From positions 62,001-126,000 of the forward strand of contig CAWCQU010000007.1 of NCBI GenBank assembly GCA_963797765.1: a DNA stretch of 64,000 nt. The letters run 5' to 3'. The DNA is from JBGPTK01 sp963797765 (GTDB lineage: Bacteria > Acidobacteriota > Terriglobia > Acidiferrales > UBA7541). The translations under genes were made by a program, and so were the position numbers. Of this stretch, positions 46,999 through 56,225 are shown in pieces. Numbering within the stretch: position 1 is the stretch's first letter; each line of letters opens with the position of its first letter. The notes under the pieces are model-generated. The model ran no database searches. It was not told the DNA's origin and worked only from the letters and a program-made list of their open reading frames with translations.

Positions 46999-48033
46999 TC
47001 ACATCGTCAGAACGACGCGGAACTGTGCGTTGCCGCTCAGCATGCGCGCGTAGGCTTCGGCCGCTTTTTCGAGCGGATAGGTCTCAATCATGGGACGCAC
47101 GCCGCTTAGTACGGCGAAGCGCAGGGTGTCCTCGGAATCGGCTGCTGTTCCGGCGGCCCAGCCTTGAATAGTTCGACTTCCCGAAATGAGCTGTATCGGT
47201 GTGACCTCAATGGGATCAGACGTCGCACCGATTACCATGAACCTGCCGTTCGGCCCCAGACCGTCAATCAGCTCGGACATCGCTTTCGAGCTTGGAGCTG
47301 TGCCCAGAATTACCTGTGCGCCGCCCAGTTTTTGCAATTCCTCTGCTGCGTTGGTCGATTTGCTGTCGATGTAAACGCTCGCTCCGAGTTTCTTTGCGAG
47401 CGCTGCGTTTTCGGAGCCGCGCCCGATGGCCGCGACCTTATATCCGAACTTGTTGGCGAATTGAATTCCGAGGTGACCCAAACCGCCGATCCCCTGCACG
47501 GCAACCAGGTCGCCGGGCATGGCGCCGCTGTGGCGCAGCGCGTTGAAGGTGGTGATTCCGGCGCAGAGCAGCGGAGCCGCTTCCACGTCACTCAGACTTT
47601 CCGGTATCGCAGCCAGAGCCTCGACGGGAGCCAGCATGTATTGCTGGTATCCGCCGTCATAGCTGATGCCGGGAATTTTCAGGTTGCGGCAATTGCGAAA
47701 ATCTCCGCGCCGGCACTGCGGACATGTGTTGTCCTGGCCGCCGTGCCAGCCGACGCCGGCGCGCTGCCCTTTTTTCCACTCGGAAACACCGGCACCCACT
47801 TCATCGATGATGCCGGCGACTTCGTGTCCGGGAACGCGGGGATACTCGATGCCGGGCCACGCGCCTTCTTTTGTGAGCACGTCACTGTGGCAAACGCCAC
47901 AGGCCTGCACCTTGATGCGTACTTGACCCGCACCTGGCTTAGGAATCTCGCGCTCGACGATCTGGAAATCGGCTCCCGGCTTGGGAACTTGCGCCACCAT
48001 CATTGGTGCTACCGCGAATTTTGTAGTTGCCAT
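46999..48033 (-). CDS. Zinc-dependent alcohol dehydrogenase (MDR superfamily)
   Basis: 344 residues. Catalytic zinc site: CGVCHSDV (Cys, with H/D nearby) and GHEVAGIIDEVG. The structural zinc lobe reads GGQDNTCPQCRRGDFRNC, where three of the four Cys are present and the first is replaced by Asp. NAD(P) site: GIGGLGHLGIQFANKFG. Closest in style to the AdhA/AdhP group that oxidises primary alcohols. No partner pathway gene is adjacent. Start ATG 48033 has AGGAGG about five bases before it. Confidence 0.9.
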   Translation of the reverse strand: MATTKFAVAPMMVAQVPKPGADFQIVEREIPKPGAGQVRIKVQACGVCHSDVLTKEGAWPGIEYPRVPGHEVAGIIDEVGAGVSEWKKGQRAGVGWHGGQDNTCPQCRRGDFRNCRNLKIPGISYDGGYQQYMLAPVEALAAIPESLSDVEAAPLLCAGITTFNALRHSGAMPGDLVAVQGIGGLGHLGIQFANKFGYKVAAIGRGSENAALAKKLGASVYIDSKSTNAAEELQKLGGAQVILGTAPSSKAMSELIDGLGPNGRFMVIGATSDPIEVTPIQLISGSRTIQGWAAGTAADSEDTLRFAVLSGVRPMIETYPLEKAAEAYARMLSGNAQFRVVLTM

Positions 48034-48184
48034 GAAGCCTCCTAAGGATTTTCAGCATCGCTCCTTGCATAATGCCACCGTAGGTTTCCCTGTCAAGTAA
48101 CACGCGGGCTTAGAAAGAGATTGGGCTCGAATTACTATTTCTGTTGTCCGTCAAATTAAAATTATCGGGGCGAATGGCGGAGGC

Positions 48185-48316
48185 TTGAAGCGAGGTGAAG
48201 ATTTCGGGTGGCGCATCCCTTCGCCGTTAAGGGTGCGGGGTAGGATTCTTGCTGTTTGATTGGTTGGCAAGTGGGTGGCAAAATTCAACAGCGGGCGCAG
48301 CAAGCAGCGCCCCTAC
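48185..48316 (-). repeat. Family D repeat followed by family A
   Basis: Family D at 48185-48270 (GGTGGCGCATCCCTTCGCCG) and family A at 48293-48316, ending eight bases before the next start codon. The A repeat therefore forms part of the next gene's leader. Confidence 0.85.
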
Positions 48317-48323
48317 GAAACCA

Positions 48324-49088
48324 ATGCGTGAATTTGCTCGGCGGTCGAATCGGAATCAATTCTGGTGGGTGTTGGCTGCTGTGTTGGTTTGTGGGGTGCC
48401 TGCGGGGGCACAGCAGATTGCGTCGATCGATCTTAGCCTTCCGGCTGATTCGAAGGCTTTGGACGATCATTATAGGAAGCTGGAGCAGGCGAACGGATGC
48501 AAGGAACTTCCGTTTGGGCGCGTCTCCGACGGCATAGTCATGCACCCGGATTCGCAACCGCAAAGGATTGAATTAAAAATTCTCAAATTGAGCGACACGA
48601 AACCGCACGTGGGCGAGGAATTGACCGCCGAGGTAAGACTGATCAACAGGAGCAATGGCGCAATTCTAATTCCCTGGAGCACCGACATCCGCGTGACCAC
48701 AAACGGAGATGACCCGAAGACAGAGGCCTGGGACATGGGAAGCTTCCAAGTCCTGCTAAAAAACGGGCGAAGCCGCGAGATTCCTTTGAACAACTTGAGC
48801 CCGCCGCTCTACGGAGCGAAATATTCTTCCGGCAGCATGCTTTCGATTAAGCCAGGCGAATGGATCACAGCCACAATCAGATTTGCGCTTTTGGTCTCAA
48901 AGAATGGGGAATGGGACCAATTGCGCGAGGGTGAATCGCAGCTGTCAGTTGAATGGAAACAGACTGGAAGGACTCATGAAATCCACGACTGCACGATGTG
49001 GTCCGGTTTTTTTCCTTACCGAGATTATTACTCGCAGCAAAGACTTCCGATGGTTATTGACGTCACTCGAAACCCACCAAACAAATAG
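48324..49088 (+). CDS. Secreted protein of unknown function
   Basis: 254 residues, signal peptide after MREFARRSNRNQ (hydrophobic core WWVLAAVLVCGVPA, cut near GAQQ). The mature part has a beta-sandwich-like pattern (IELKILKLSDTKP, EVRLINRSNGAILIPWSTD) reminiscent of Ig-like or DUF domains. The start ATG 48324 lies directly after a family A repeat, and no clear Shine-Dalgarno is seen, so initiation may be weak. Function unknown. Confidence 0.55.
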   Translation: MREFARRSNRNQFWWVLAAVLVCGVPAGAQQIASIDLSLPADSKALDDHYRKLEQANGCKELPFGRVSDGIVMHPDSQPQRIELKILKLSDTKPHVGEELTAEVRLINRSNGAILIPWSTDIRVTTNGDDPKTEAWDMGSFQVLLKNGRSREIPLNNLSPPLYGAKYSSGSMLSIKPGEWITATIRFALLVSKNGEWDQLREGESQLSVEWKQTGRTHEIHDCTMWSGFFPYRDYYSQQRLPMVIDVTRNPPNK

Positions 49089-49155
49089 TACGGCACAAAA
49101 TCCCCATCCTTCCCGATGGAGCCAGGATCGGGCACGCTCGAAGTCCAGAAAACAA

Positions 49156-50242
49156 TCAGGAAAGCGGGCGCGGGGAATCGAAGGCGGATTTTTCGCGGAT
49201 CAGGAACCAGATGATCAGGGCGGAAAAGAGGGCGCCGAAAACTGCGCCGAACCAGAGGCCGAATTGCGCGGATTGCGCGGTCCACGCGGCCTGGGCCGGA
49301 GAGGTGCTGGCGGTGGGAGAGATTGAATCCATCACGGACTGCATCCGGGCCATGCTGCCGGGCCAGAAGGCCATGGTGATACTGTTGACGGCGCCCCAGA
49401 CGAAATAGGCGATTGCGAGCGGGCGGCTGATCGGGCTTGAGCTCGAGGATTCCGTAACCGAGCGCCGCAACAACGATCGCGGACACCAGGTAGAAAAACA
49501 TTGCCGGGCGGCCTGTGAGGCTCCATCCCAGGACGAGAGCGGGAAAACGCATGAACGGAATCGCCGGCAGCATCAGGAATCCCACGGCGATCATGTACCA
49601 GCCGATGATGCTGAGGCTGATTGGACGGCGGGAAGCGATTGCCGGAGGCAGGGGCGGAAGTCGATCGGTGTCGATGTCGATCACGCCTCCGCAGGGATGC
49701 GGCGGGAACGCGGGCGGCTGCTGGGACTGCAATGGCGTTCCAAAAAATTGGGCTTTCACGCGCGGGCGGGTGAAAAAGATCAGCCACCACACGCCAACCG
49801 CGATGGGAACCAAGTAAAACGCCGCCATGAAGAAGCGGATGGATTTTGCGAAGGCTTCCGGCGACGGAATCTGGCCCTGCGGAAATTGTCCCGCCGGTGG
49901 CGGTGGCAGCGGAACAGTCAGGATGGCGACAATTCCCAAAAACGCGAAGCTCACCAGAATCGCGCTGTAAGCGATGGTCGAGATGCGCGCCCAGTTGCGC
50001 AGACGGAGCAAGCCAATCGCGGAAGAAATTCCCCAGGCGCCGAAACCGAACGACATGGCCGCTGCGAAGAATATTCCAAACTTCATGAATCCGGGTGGCA
50101 TCGCGGGGCCGGCAGGGGCGGGCATGGGGATGGAGGTCATCGCAATTTCGATGACGCCGAGCAGAATGCTAAGCCCGCTGCCGATCAGCGCCACGATCGC
50201 GGCCGCGCGAATTCCCGGAGATGCTTTTGGCGAAGTGTTCAT
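49156..50242 (-). CDS. Multi-pass membrane protein, interrupted by a one-base insertion
   Basis: 361 residues after repair, with about eight membrane helices. It begins MNTSPKASPGIRAAAIVALI. A Pro-rich cytosolic loop lies near 165-190. The frame breaks after GYGILELKP; dropping one G of the GGG at 49433-49435 gives ISRPLAIAYFVWGAVNSI and completes the C-terminal helices. No catalytic motif is seen. The longer frame to 50392 has no start support. Function unknown. Confidence 0.65.
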
Positions 50243-50527
50243 CGGTTGGTTGCGAAGAAATGTTTCGCGCTTAAAGTATAGCTCACCGGCGCGGAAAGCA
50301 ATCGCCGACTGACTGGCAGAATCGGTGTCGCGCCAGGCTGGAAACCAGCTCCCGGCTTTCCGCGGCGGCGTAAATCGGCTAGTATGGGGCAAGGCGAATA
50401 CCAGGCGAAGGGGAGCGGTTGGCCGCGCTTTTGGCGCTGCATTCGATCGGGTTCCCGCCGGATTGCGCTGGGGCGCTTGTGGATTCGCGTGTGGAGATTA
50501 TCTCGGTCTTTTGGGGAGTAAACGGCA

Positions 50528-53497
50528 ATGTCTCCAGAGATTGAATTGAACACGGAGCAGCGCGCGGCCGTCGAACACGGCCTGGGTCCGCTGCTGGTGG
50601 TGGCGGGCGCGGGGACGGGAAAGACTCGCGTGATCACCGAGCGGATTAAATATTTGTTGGAATCGGATGCGGCGCTGCTCGGCCAAAACATTCTGGGACT
50701 TACTTTCACGGATAAGGCCGCGGGGGAGATGAAGCATCGCGTGGTAAAAGCCGTGGGCGAACGCGCCAAGGATGTGTGGATCAGCACGTTTCATTCGTTT
50801 TGCTTCGAACGCGTTTTGCGCGAAGCGTTTCCGGATTTGCAGGCGCTGGATGAAATCGATCACTGGATTTTGCTGCGGCGGCATCTGAAAGAAATCGGAC
50901 TGGAACATTACAAGCGGCTGGCGGAGCCGGGGCAATATTTAACCGACTTCGTGAAATTTTTTTCGCGGTGCCAGGACGAGCTGGTCACCTCCGCGGATTA
51001 CGAAAAGTATGTTGTGGCGCTGCGCAAAAAATACGAGCGAGAGAAAAGGAATCTGGATGCCGACGCGCGCTTGCTGCGCGAGGAAGAAATCGCGCGGCAG
51101 GAGGAAGTGGCGCGCGCGTATCGCGTGAGCGAGCGATTGCTGAGCGAGCGGAACCTGGTGACGTTTGGCTCGCAAATCCTGCAAGCGGTGGAATTGCTTC
51201 GAAAAAACCCGGAAATGCTGGAGCGAATCCGCGAGCAATTTAAATACATCCTGGTGGATGAATTCCAGGATACCAATATCGCGCAACTGGAATTGCTGTG
51301 GCTGCTGGCGGGCGGGCACCGCAACATCGTGGCGGTGGGCGATGACGACCAGGCGATTTACCGGTTTCGCGGCGCTTCATTCGGAAGCTTTACGATTTTT
51401 CTGGAAAAGTTTTGCGGCGTGGACGCGCGATCGCTGGCGGCCAAACGGCCGATTATTTCGCTGTTGACGAATTACCGTTCGACGCCGCGCATTTTGCGCG
51501 TGGCGGGACAAGTGATCGCGCAAAACGAAAAATCGCCGCTGCTGCCCGCGAAACAACTGAAAACCGGCAACGCGGAAGGCGAAAAAATCCGCATCGTGGA
51601 ATTCGGAACGCCAGAGGAAGAAGCGCACTGGGTGGCGTCGGAAATCGAACGCCTGCAAGGGCCGGGACATACGTGGCGGAATTTTGCGGTGCTTTACCGC
51701 AAGCACAACCACCGCAACCGGCTGGTGGACGCGCTGCGGCAGCGGCGAATTCCGTTCGTCATCAAAAAACTTTCGATTCTATCGAGCACATTGATTCGCG
51801 ATTTGATCGCGTACCTGCGGCTGATCGCGGCGCCCGCGGACAACGTTTCCTGCGCGCGCGTGCTGGCGATTCCCTTCTGGGGATTCGCGCCGCAGGATCT
51901 GGCGCGGCTGGCCGAGCGCTCGTCCAAAGCCAAGGGAATCGCGCTGTGGGACACACTCGAATCGCAGCAAAATGATCCGGCGTTCACGAAGGGCGGGATG
52001 CGCGCGGCTGATCTGGTTTCGTTCATCAAGAGGCTGCGCGGAATTTCGCGGCGCGCCAACGCAACCACACTGCTGGAAGAATTGATTGAAGGAATCGGAT
52101 TGACGCTACTGGAATCCGATGCTGACCGGCTGGCGCTGGAAGCGTTCGTCAAATTTGTGCGCGAATGGGAAAAGAAGAGCGAAGAAACGAAGCTGCGCGA
52201 TTTTGTGGAATACCTGGAATATTTCGAAGAAGCGGGCGGGCAAATCTGCCTGGACGATGAGCCGGCGGACGACGCGGTACAATTGATGACGGTACACGCC
52301 GCGAAGGGACTGGAATTTCCGCACGTATTTGTGCTGCAAATGGCCAAGGGAGAATTTCCGGCGCGGCCGCAAAGCCCGGTGCTGGAATTTCCCGCGGAGC
52401 TGATGAAGGAAGAAAAACCGCAAGGAGATTTCCGGATTCAGGAGGAACGGCGGCTTTTTTACGTGGCGCTGACGCGCGCGCGGCGGCAATTGACGCTTTC
52501 GCTGGTGGTGAACAAACGCAAAAAGCCTTCGCCGTTTTTGGACGACATCCTGATGGATCCGAAGATCCAGCGGGCCGACGCGCTGCAGCTTTCGCCGAAA
52601 GTGAAGTTGCCAGCGGCGCTGGAGGCAGCGGGGTCGCCGGCGGCGGATGCGGCAAAGCCGCAACTTTTCGATTCCGCGGAAACAAATATTCGCGCGTATT
52701 CGCGGGTGGCGCTTTGGGCCAAGGCTTATTACCCGCCGGCGCTGGAACCGCTGCAATTGAGCGCGTCGTCCATCGACACCTACGAATCGTGCCCGATGAA
52801 ATATTTATTTCGAAATGTTTGGGGAGTGCGTGGCGGCGCGCAAGGCACGATGACGTTTGGCAGCGTGATGCATTCGACGGTGCGCGAACTTTTACAAGAC
52901 CTGAAAAAACATCGCAAGATCACGTTCGAGGATGTGAGCGCGATTTACGATCGCGAGTGGTTCGATTCAGGATTTCGCGACGAGTATCAGGAAGAGGAAT
53001 ATAAAAAAGAAGGGCGGAAACAGCTGGAAAGCTTTTACAAGACGGCGGTGGCCGCGCCGCCGGACGTGATCGCGGTGGAAAAGAATTTCGAATTGCCGCT
53101 CGAGCCGAATATCGTGGTGACTGGCAGAATCGATCAGATCAACAGACTCGACGGAGATTCCGTGGAAGTGGTGGACTACAAAACCGGAAAACCGAAAGAC
53201 GAGAAAGCCGCAAAGAATAGTTTGCAGCTCAGCATTTATGCGATGGCGGCGCGTGATGTGCTCGATCTGGATCCCGAGCGGCTGGTTTTTTATAACCTGA
53301 CGACGAACCAGGCTGTGGCCACGACGCGCGACGCGAAGTCGCTCGACAAGGCCCGCGAAAAAGTTGCCGAGGTGGCCGACCGGATTCGCGCCAAGGATTT
53401 TCCCGCCAATGCTGGGTTCCTGTGCCGCTTTTGCGATTACCGGCCTTTGTGCCCTGCACATGAACAGTTGGTTACGATTCGCGTGGCGCGGGAGTAG
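50528..53497 (+). CDS. UvrD/PcrA-like helicase fused to a RecB-like nuclease with Fe-S cluster
   Basis: 989 residues. Superfamily 1A helicase: Q motif LNTEQRAAV, Walker A GAGTGKT (27-33), Walker B VDEFQDT (about 242-248), DDQAIYRFRG, LTNYRSTPRI, and VHAAKGLEFPHVF near 590. From about 740 a RecB-type nuclease: TYESCPMKYLFRN, GRIDQINRL, VVDYKTGKP (the Asp and Lys of the PD-(D/E)xK site), and CRFCDYRPLC. The Cys near 755 plus the three at 964-977 fit the 4Fe-4S clasp of AddB/AdnAB-type nucleases. So one polypeptide unites unwinding and resection. It acts in double-strand break repair (family knowledge). No partner Add/Adn gene is adjacent. Confidence 0.88.
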   Translation: MSPEIELNTEQRAAVEHGLGPLLVVAGAGTGKTRVITERIKYLLESDAALLGQNILGLTFTDKAAGEMKHRVVKAVGERAKDVWISTFHSFCFERVLREAFPDLQALDEIDHWILLRRHLKEIGLEHYKRLAEPGQYLTDFVKFFSRCQDELVTSADYEKYVVALRKKYEREKRNLDADARLLREEEIARQEEVARAYRVSERLLSERNLVTFGSQILQAVELLRKNPEMLERIREQFKYILVDEFQDTNIAQLELLWLLAGGHRNIVAVGDDDQAIYRFRGASFGSFTIFLEKFCGVDARSLAAKRPIISLLTNYRSTPRILRVAGQVIAQNEKSPLLPAKQLKTGNAEGEKIRIVEFGTPEEEAHWVASEIERLQGPGHTWRNFAVLYRKHNHRNRLVDALRQRRIPFVIKKLSILSSTLIRDLIAYLRLIAAPADNVSCARVLAIPFWGFAPQDLARLAERSSKAKGIALWDTLESQQNDPAFTKGGMRAADLVSFIKRLRGISRRANATTLLEELIEGIGLTLLESDADRLALEAFVKFVREWEKKSEETKLRDFVEYLEYFEEAGGQICLDDEPADDAVQLMTVHAAKGLEFPHVFVLQMAKGEFPARPQSPVLEFPAELMKEEKPQGDFRIQEERRLFYVALTRARRQLTLSLVVNKRKKPSPFLDDILMDPKIQRADALQLSPKVKLPAALEAAGSPAADAAKPQLFDSAETNIRAYSRVALWAKAYYPPALEPLQLSASSIDTYESCPMKYLFRNVWGVRGGAQGTMTFGSVMHSTVRELLQDLKKHRKITFEDVSAIYDREWFDSGFRDEYQEEEYKKEGRKQLESFYKTAVAAPPDVIAVEKNFELPLEPNIVVTGRIDQINRLDGDSVEVVDYKTGKPKDEKAAKNSLQLSIYAMAARDVLDLDPERLVFYNLTTNQAVATTRDAKSLDKAREKVAEVADRIRAKDFPANAGFLCRFCDYRPLCPAHEQLVTIRVARE

Positions 53498-53527
53498 GCG
53501 CGGAATTCGAAAGACGATCGCTAAAAC

Positions 53528-53565
53528 GAAACGGGGCGTTTCGACGAATCGAAACGCCCCGTTTC
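53528..53565 (+). terminator. Perfect 16-base-pair hairpin after the helicase-nuclease gene
   Basis: GAAACGGGGCGTTTCG and its exact complement CGAAACGCCCCGTTTC with a six-base loop (ACGAAT), 31 bases past the stop. No T tract follows, so it is a strong hairpin but not a textbook intrinsic terminator. The rest of the gap to 53981 has one family B copy (53940-53964) and no gene. Confidence 0.6.
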
Positions 53566-53939
53566 AAACTTCGCGCATGACAACCTTGAAGCTAAACTCC
53601 CCTCCGTACCGCAGCGTGTTCTAAAACGGCTGCGCTCGGTTCTTTCTTTGTACGGGCGCGAAACGCCCGTGTCAAGTGGAAATCTTTTTTGCGTTAGGAG
53701 GATTGTGATTGATTTTTTTGTTTGCGCCAAAGAGCGGCGATTACGGAATCGCAGTTCCGGGTGAAATCGGAAAAATTCGCTACTTCTCAAGCATTCCAGG
53801 ATTTCTCCGGATTCCTCGCCCAAGAATCGGGCTCGGAATGACAACCCGTATTGTTGGATTTTTCTGGAGGGTTTAGGTGGTTTAATTTGCGTGGCGGAGC
53901 GAAACTCCGAAGTTGGGTTACGCATAGCCGACTGCGCGA

Positions 53940-53964
53940 GGGCGCGGCTGAAGCCGGCCCCTAC
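53940..53964 (-). repeat. Family B repeat
   Basis: GGGCGCGGCTGAAGCCGGCC plus CCTAC, a full copy. Others: 12836-12860, 15706-15730, and a shortened one at 41223-41246. It lies just before the end of the VWFA-related gene. Confidence 0.85.
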
Positions 53965-53981
53965 ATAGGCCGCTGCGCGGC

Positions 53982-54989
53982 TTAATGGGGGGCGCCGGAA
54001 TAGTAGCCTTGGCGGGCGATTAGGGACAGGCCGGGGCGGCGCACGCGGACTTCGATCGAGTGGAAATCCTTGGATTTATTGGGCGCGGTGGGAGTAAAGG
54101 CAATCGTGTATTGATTGCGGGCCTGCTCGGCGAGGGCGGAGTAAAGGCGCTCGAGGCTCGTAGCGTTCGAGGCGTAATAATAATCTCCGCCCGTGGCTTC
54201 CGCGTATTTTTTCAGCGGGCCGCTGCCCTCTCTTAGGATTTTGTTGCCCACGGCGATGGCATAGACGGCGATATCGGCGGCCAGCAAATTCTCGAGGACG
54301 CGATCCGTGTTCATGGTATTGCGGTGGGAATTGGTGCCGTCGGACACCAGGAAAATAATTTTTCTGCGGTCGCGGCCGCGATCGCGCAGCATCTGGCTGG
54401 CGGCGTACATGGCGTCATCAAGCCGCGCATTATTCGCTTGCGGAGCCTTGTCATTAATCTGTGGCACTCCGGGAGAAATCTGCTGGTTGTTTATTTTGGG
54501 AGTGGGGCTGGTGGCGGGAGAATTCGATCCTGGGAATGCCGATTCCAGATGAAGGCGCTTGAGCTGTGTGAAGAGCTGGTCGTTGTCCTTTGTGAATTCC
54601 AGCAAGGTCTGGGAGAATTGGTCGTAGGTCATCAGCGCGGCTTCGTCGGCGGCGCCGAAACTGGCGGCAATTGCTTTCAAACTGTTTTGCACTTGCTCCG
54701 AGGACTTCAGCGGCATGTTGTTGTCGATCAGGATGACGGCGGAGAGCGGGTAGGCGTCGGCGGAAAAAAGAGAAATTCGCTGTTCCTTGCCGTCCTCGAA
54801 AATGCGGAATTCGTCGCGTTTCAAGTCGGGGACGAGGGCGCCGTTGCCGTCCTTGACGGAAACCGGAACGACGACCAGCGAGGTATCCACCTTGATGCGA
54901 GCCGGAACGTCGGATTGCGAATAAGCGGCTGGGAGCGAGAGCAAGGATATAATTGCCAGCGCGAGAATCTTTCGGATGTTGGTGTGCAA
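53982..54989 (-). CDS. VWFA-related secreted protein with degenerate metal site
   Basis: 335 residues from TTG 54989 (AGGGAG five bases upstream). Signal peptide (LHTNIRKILALAIISLLSLP), beta domain (IKVDTSLVVVPVSVKDGNG..LVPDLKRDEFRIFEDGKEQ), and VWA domain where the DxSxS site is replaced by ILIDNNMPLKSS. A low-complexity Pro/Asn insert (about 198-226) is present. A matching ending (ARQGYYSG) is shared with the other copies. The frame upstream of 54989 (to 55124) is unlikely to be coding. It is divergent from the next gene, a related protein. Confidence 0.83.
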   Translation of the reverse strand: MHTNIRKILALAIISLLSLPAAYSQSDVPARIKVDTSLVVVPVSVKDGNGALVPDLKRDEFRIFEDGKEQRISLFSADAYPLSAVILIDNNMPLKSSEQVQNSLKAIAASFGAADEAALMTYDQFSQTLLEFTKDNDQLFTQLKRLHLESAFPGSNSPATSPTPKINNQQISPGVPQINDKAPQANNARLDDAMYAASQMLRDRGRDRRKIIFLVSDGTNSHRNTMNTDRVLENLLAADIAVYAIAVGNKILREGSGPLKKYAEATGGDYYYASNATSLERLYSALAEQARNQYTIAFTPTAPNKSKDFHSIEVRVRRPGLSLIARQGYYSGAPH

Positions 54990-55137
54990 GCGTTCTCCCT
55001 TATATTTGCCAGCGTGAAATTGGGACTCGCGGGTAACGGAGGGCAGCCGCCCCTTTGCGACGTCCGGCGCGAAAAACATCCCGCACCTGTTAAGATGCAT
55101 CGTACCGAGTGAAAGTTTTGCCACGGGGGATTATACA

Positions 55138-56139
55138 ATGCGACCTGCTGAACGCCGCACCACTCTAATTTCGGCCCTGCTGGGTGGCGCGATTCTTTTC
55201 GCCGCCGTGGCGCCGCTGCACCGCGCCTCGGCGCAAAATCCTCCGAGCCCGGAAGGCCAGCCGCAGCAGCAGGGAAAAATCCAGGTAAACGTATCCTTGG
55301 TGAATATGTTTGCGACGGTTCGCGACAGCCATCACGCGATCGTGGGCGATTTGACGAAGGATGATTTCAAAATTTTCGAAGACGATCAATTGCAGCAGCT
55401 TTCATTTTTCGGGAAAGAAGTGACCATGCCGATCACCTTGGGCCTGATGGTGGATACCAGCGGCAGCCAACAAAACCTGCTGGGCCTGGAACAGGTAGCC
55501 GCCACTCGCTTTTTCCAAAAAGTGATGCGCAAAGGCGATGAGGCGATGGTTTTGGATTTCGATACAGACGTAAACCTGCTGGCGGATTTTACCGAGGACC
55601 TGGATGCGCTGGATCGCGCCGTGGAACGGACCCAGATCAATTCGCCGATCGGCATGGGCCCGATGTCGCGAGACAATGTCCGCAGCACGGCGATGTACGA
55701 TGCGATCTATGTGGCCTGCAACGAACAACTGGCCGGCCAGGCAGGACGAAAAGCACTGATCCTGATGACTGACGCGATGGATGAAGGCAGCAAAGTGGGC
55801 ATGAAGGATGCCATTGAAGCCGCGCAACGTGCTGACACGGTGGTCCATTTCATTTTGATCGCGGAACCGGGCGCCTATGGGATGCTGGGATATAACGGCG
55901 GAAGCGTGGCCAAAAAGATCGCCGAGGAAACTGGCGGGCGCGTGATTGACGCCAACGGCGGCAGAAAATTGGATGAAGCGTTCGATCAAATTTCAGAAGA
56001 ACTGCGCAGCCAGTATGTGCTGGGATATTACCCCACTAATCCGGCGCACGATGGCACGTTCCGGAAAATTCGAGTGGAAACCACCAAGACGGGATTGAAA
56101 GTTCTGGCGCGGCGCGGATATTACGCGCCGAAACGATAG
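55138..56139 (+). CDS. VWFA-related secreted protein
   Basis: 333 residues. Signal peptide (about 1-32, cut near RASAQN), N-terminal beta domain (IQVNVSLVNMFATVRDSHHA..LTKDDFKIFEDDQLQQL) and a VWA domain with an intact MIDAS start (LMVDTSGSQQN) and the later Thr/Asp (TDAMDEGSK). It ends RRGYYAPKR. It faces the copy at 53982 head to head and the copy at 56226 tail to tail. Family members are secreted or surface proteins of unknown role. Confidence 0.88.
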   Translation: MRPAERRTTLISALLGGAILFAAVAPLHRASAQNPPSPEGQPQQQGKIQVNVSLVNMFATVRDSHHAIVGDLTKDDFKIFEDDQLQQLSFFGKEVTMPITLGLMVDTSGSQQNLLGLEQVAATRFFQKVMRKGDEAMVLDFDTDVNLLADFTEDLDALDRAVERTQINSPIGMGPMSRDNVRSTAMYDAIYVACNEQLAGQAGRKALILMTDAMDEGSKVGMKDAIEAAQRADTVVHFILIAEPGAYGMLGYNGGSVAKKIAEETGGRVIDANGGRKLDEAFDQISEELRSQYVLGYYPTNPAHDGTFRKIRVETTKTGLKVLARRGYYAPKR

Positions 56140-56175
56140 CGCACTGGCGCATCCTGTAAATTCCAATTCCCGGAT

Positions 56176-56218
56176 TTACCGCAGAGAATTTCAGAGGTAC
56201 GCAGAGATCCGCAGAGAA
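56176..56218. repeat. Family E repeat between convergent VWFA genes
   Basis: TTACCGCAGAG, then GTACGCAGAGATCCGCAGAG, the reverse orientation of the family. It lies exactly between two converging genes. Confidence 0.75.
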
Positions 56219-56225
56219 ACACTGC

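Noticed and set aside
41768..48270. Integron cassette array with D repeats as attC sites
   Set aside because: No integrase gene, D copies occur in both orientations, and they lack the R', L' core site layout.
503..48316. CRISPR array made of family A repeats
   Set aside because: Copies are kilobases apart and in both orientations, with no regular spacers and no cas genes.
53982..54020. VWFA gene extended to 55124 at its start
   Set aside because: TTG 54989 has a good ribosome site and gives the signal peptide; the upstream part overlaps the divergent promoter.
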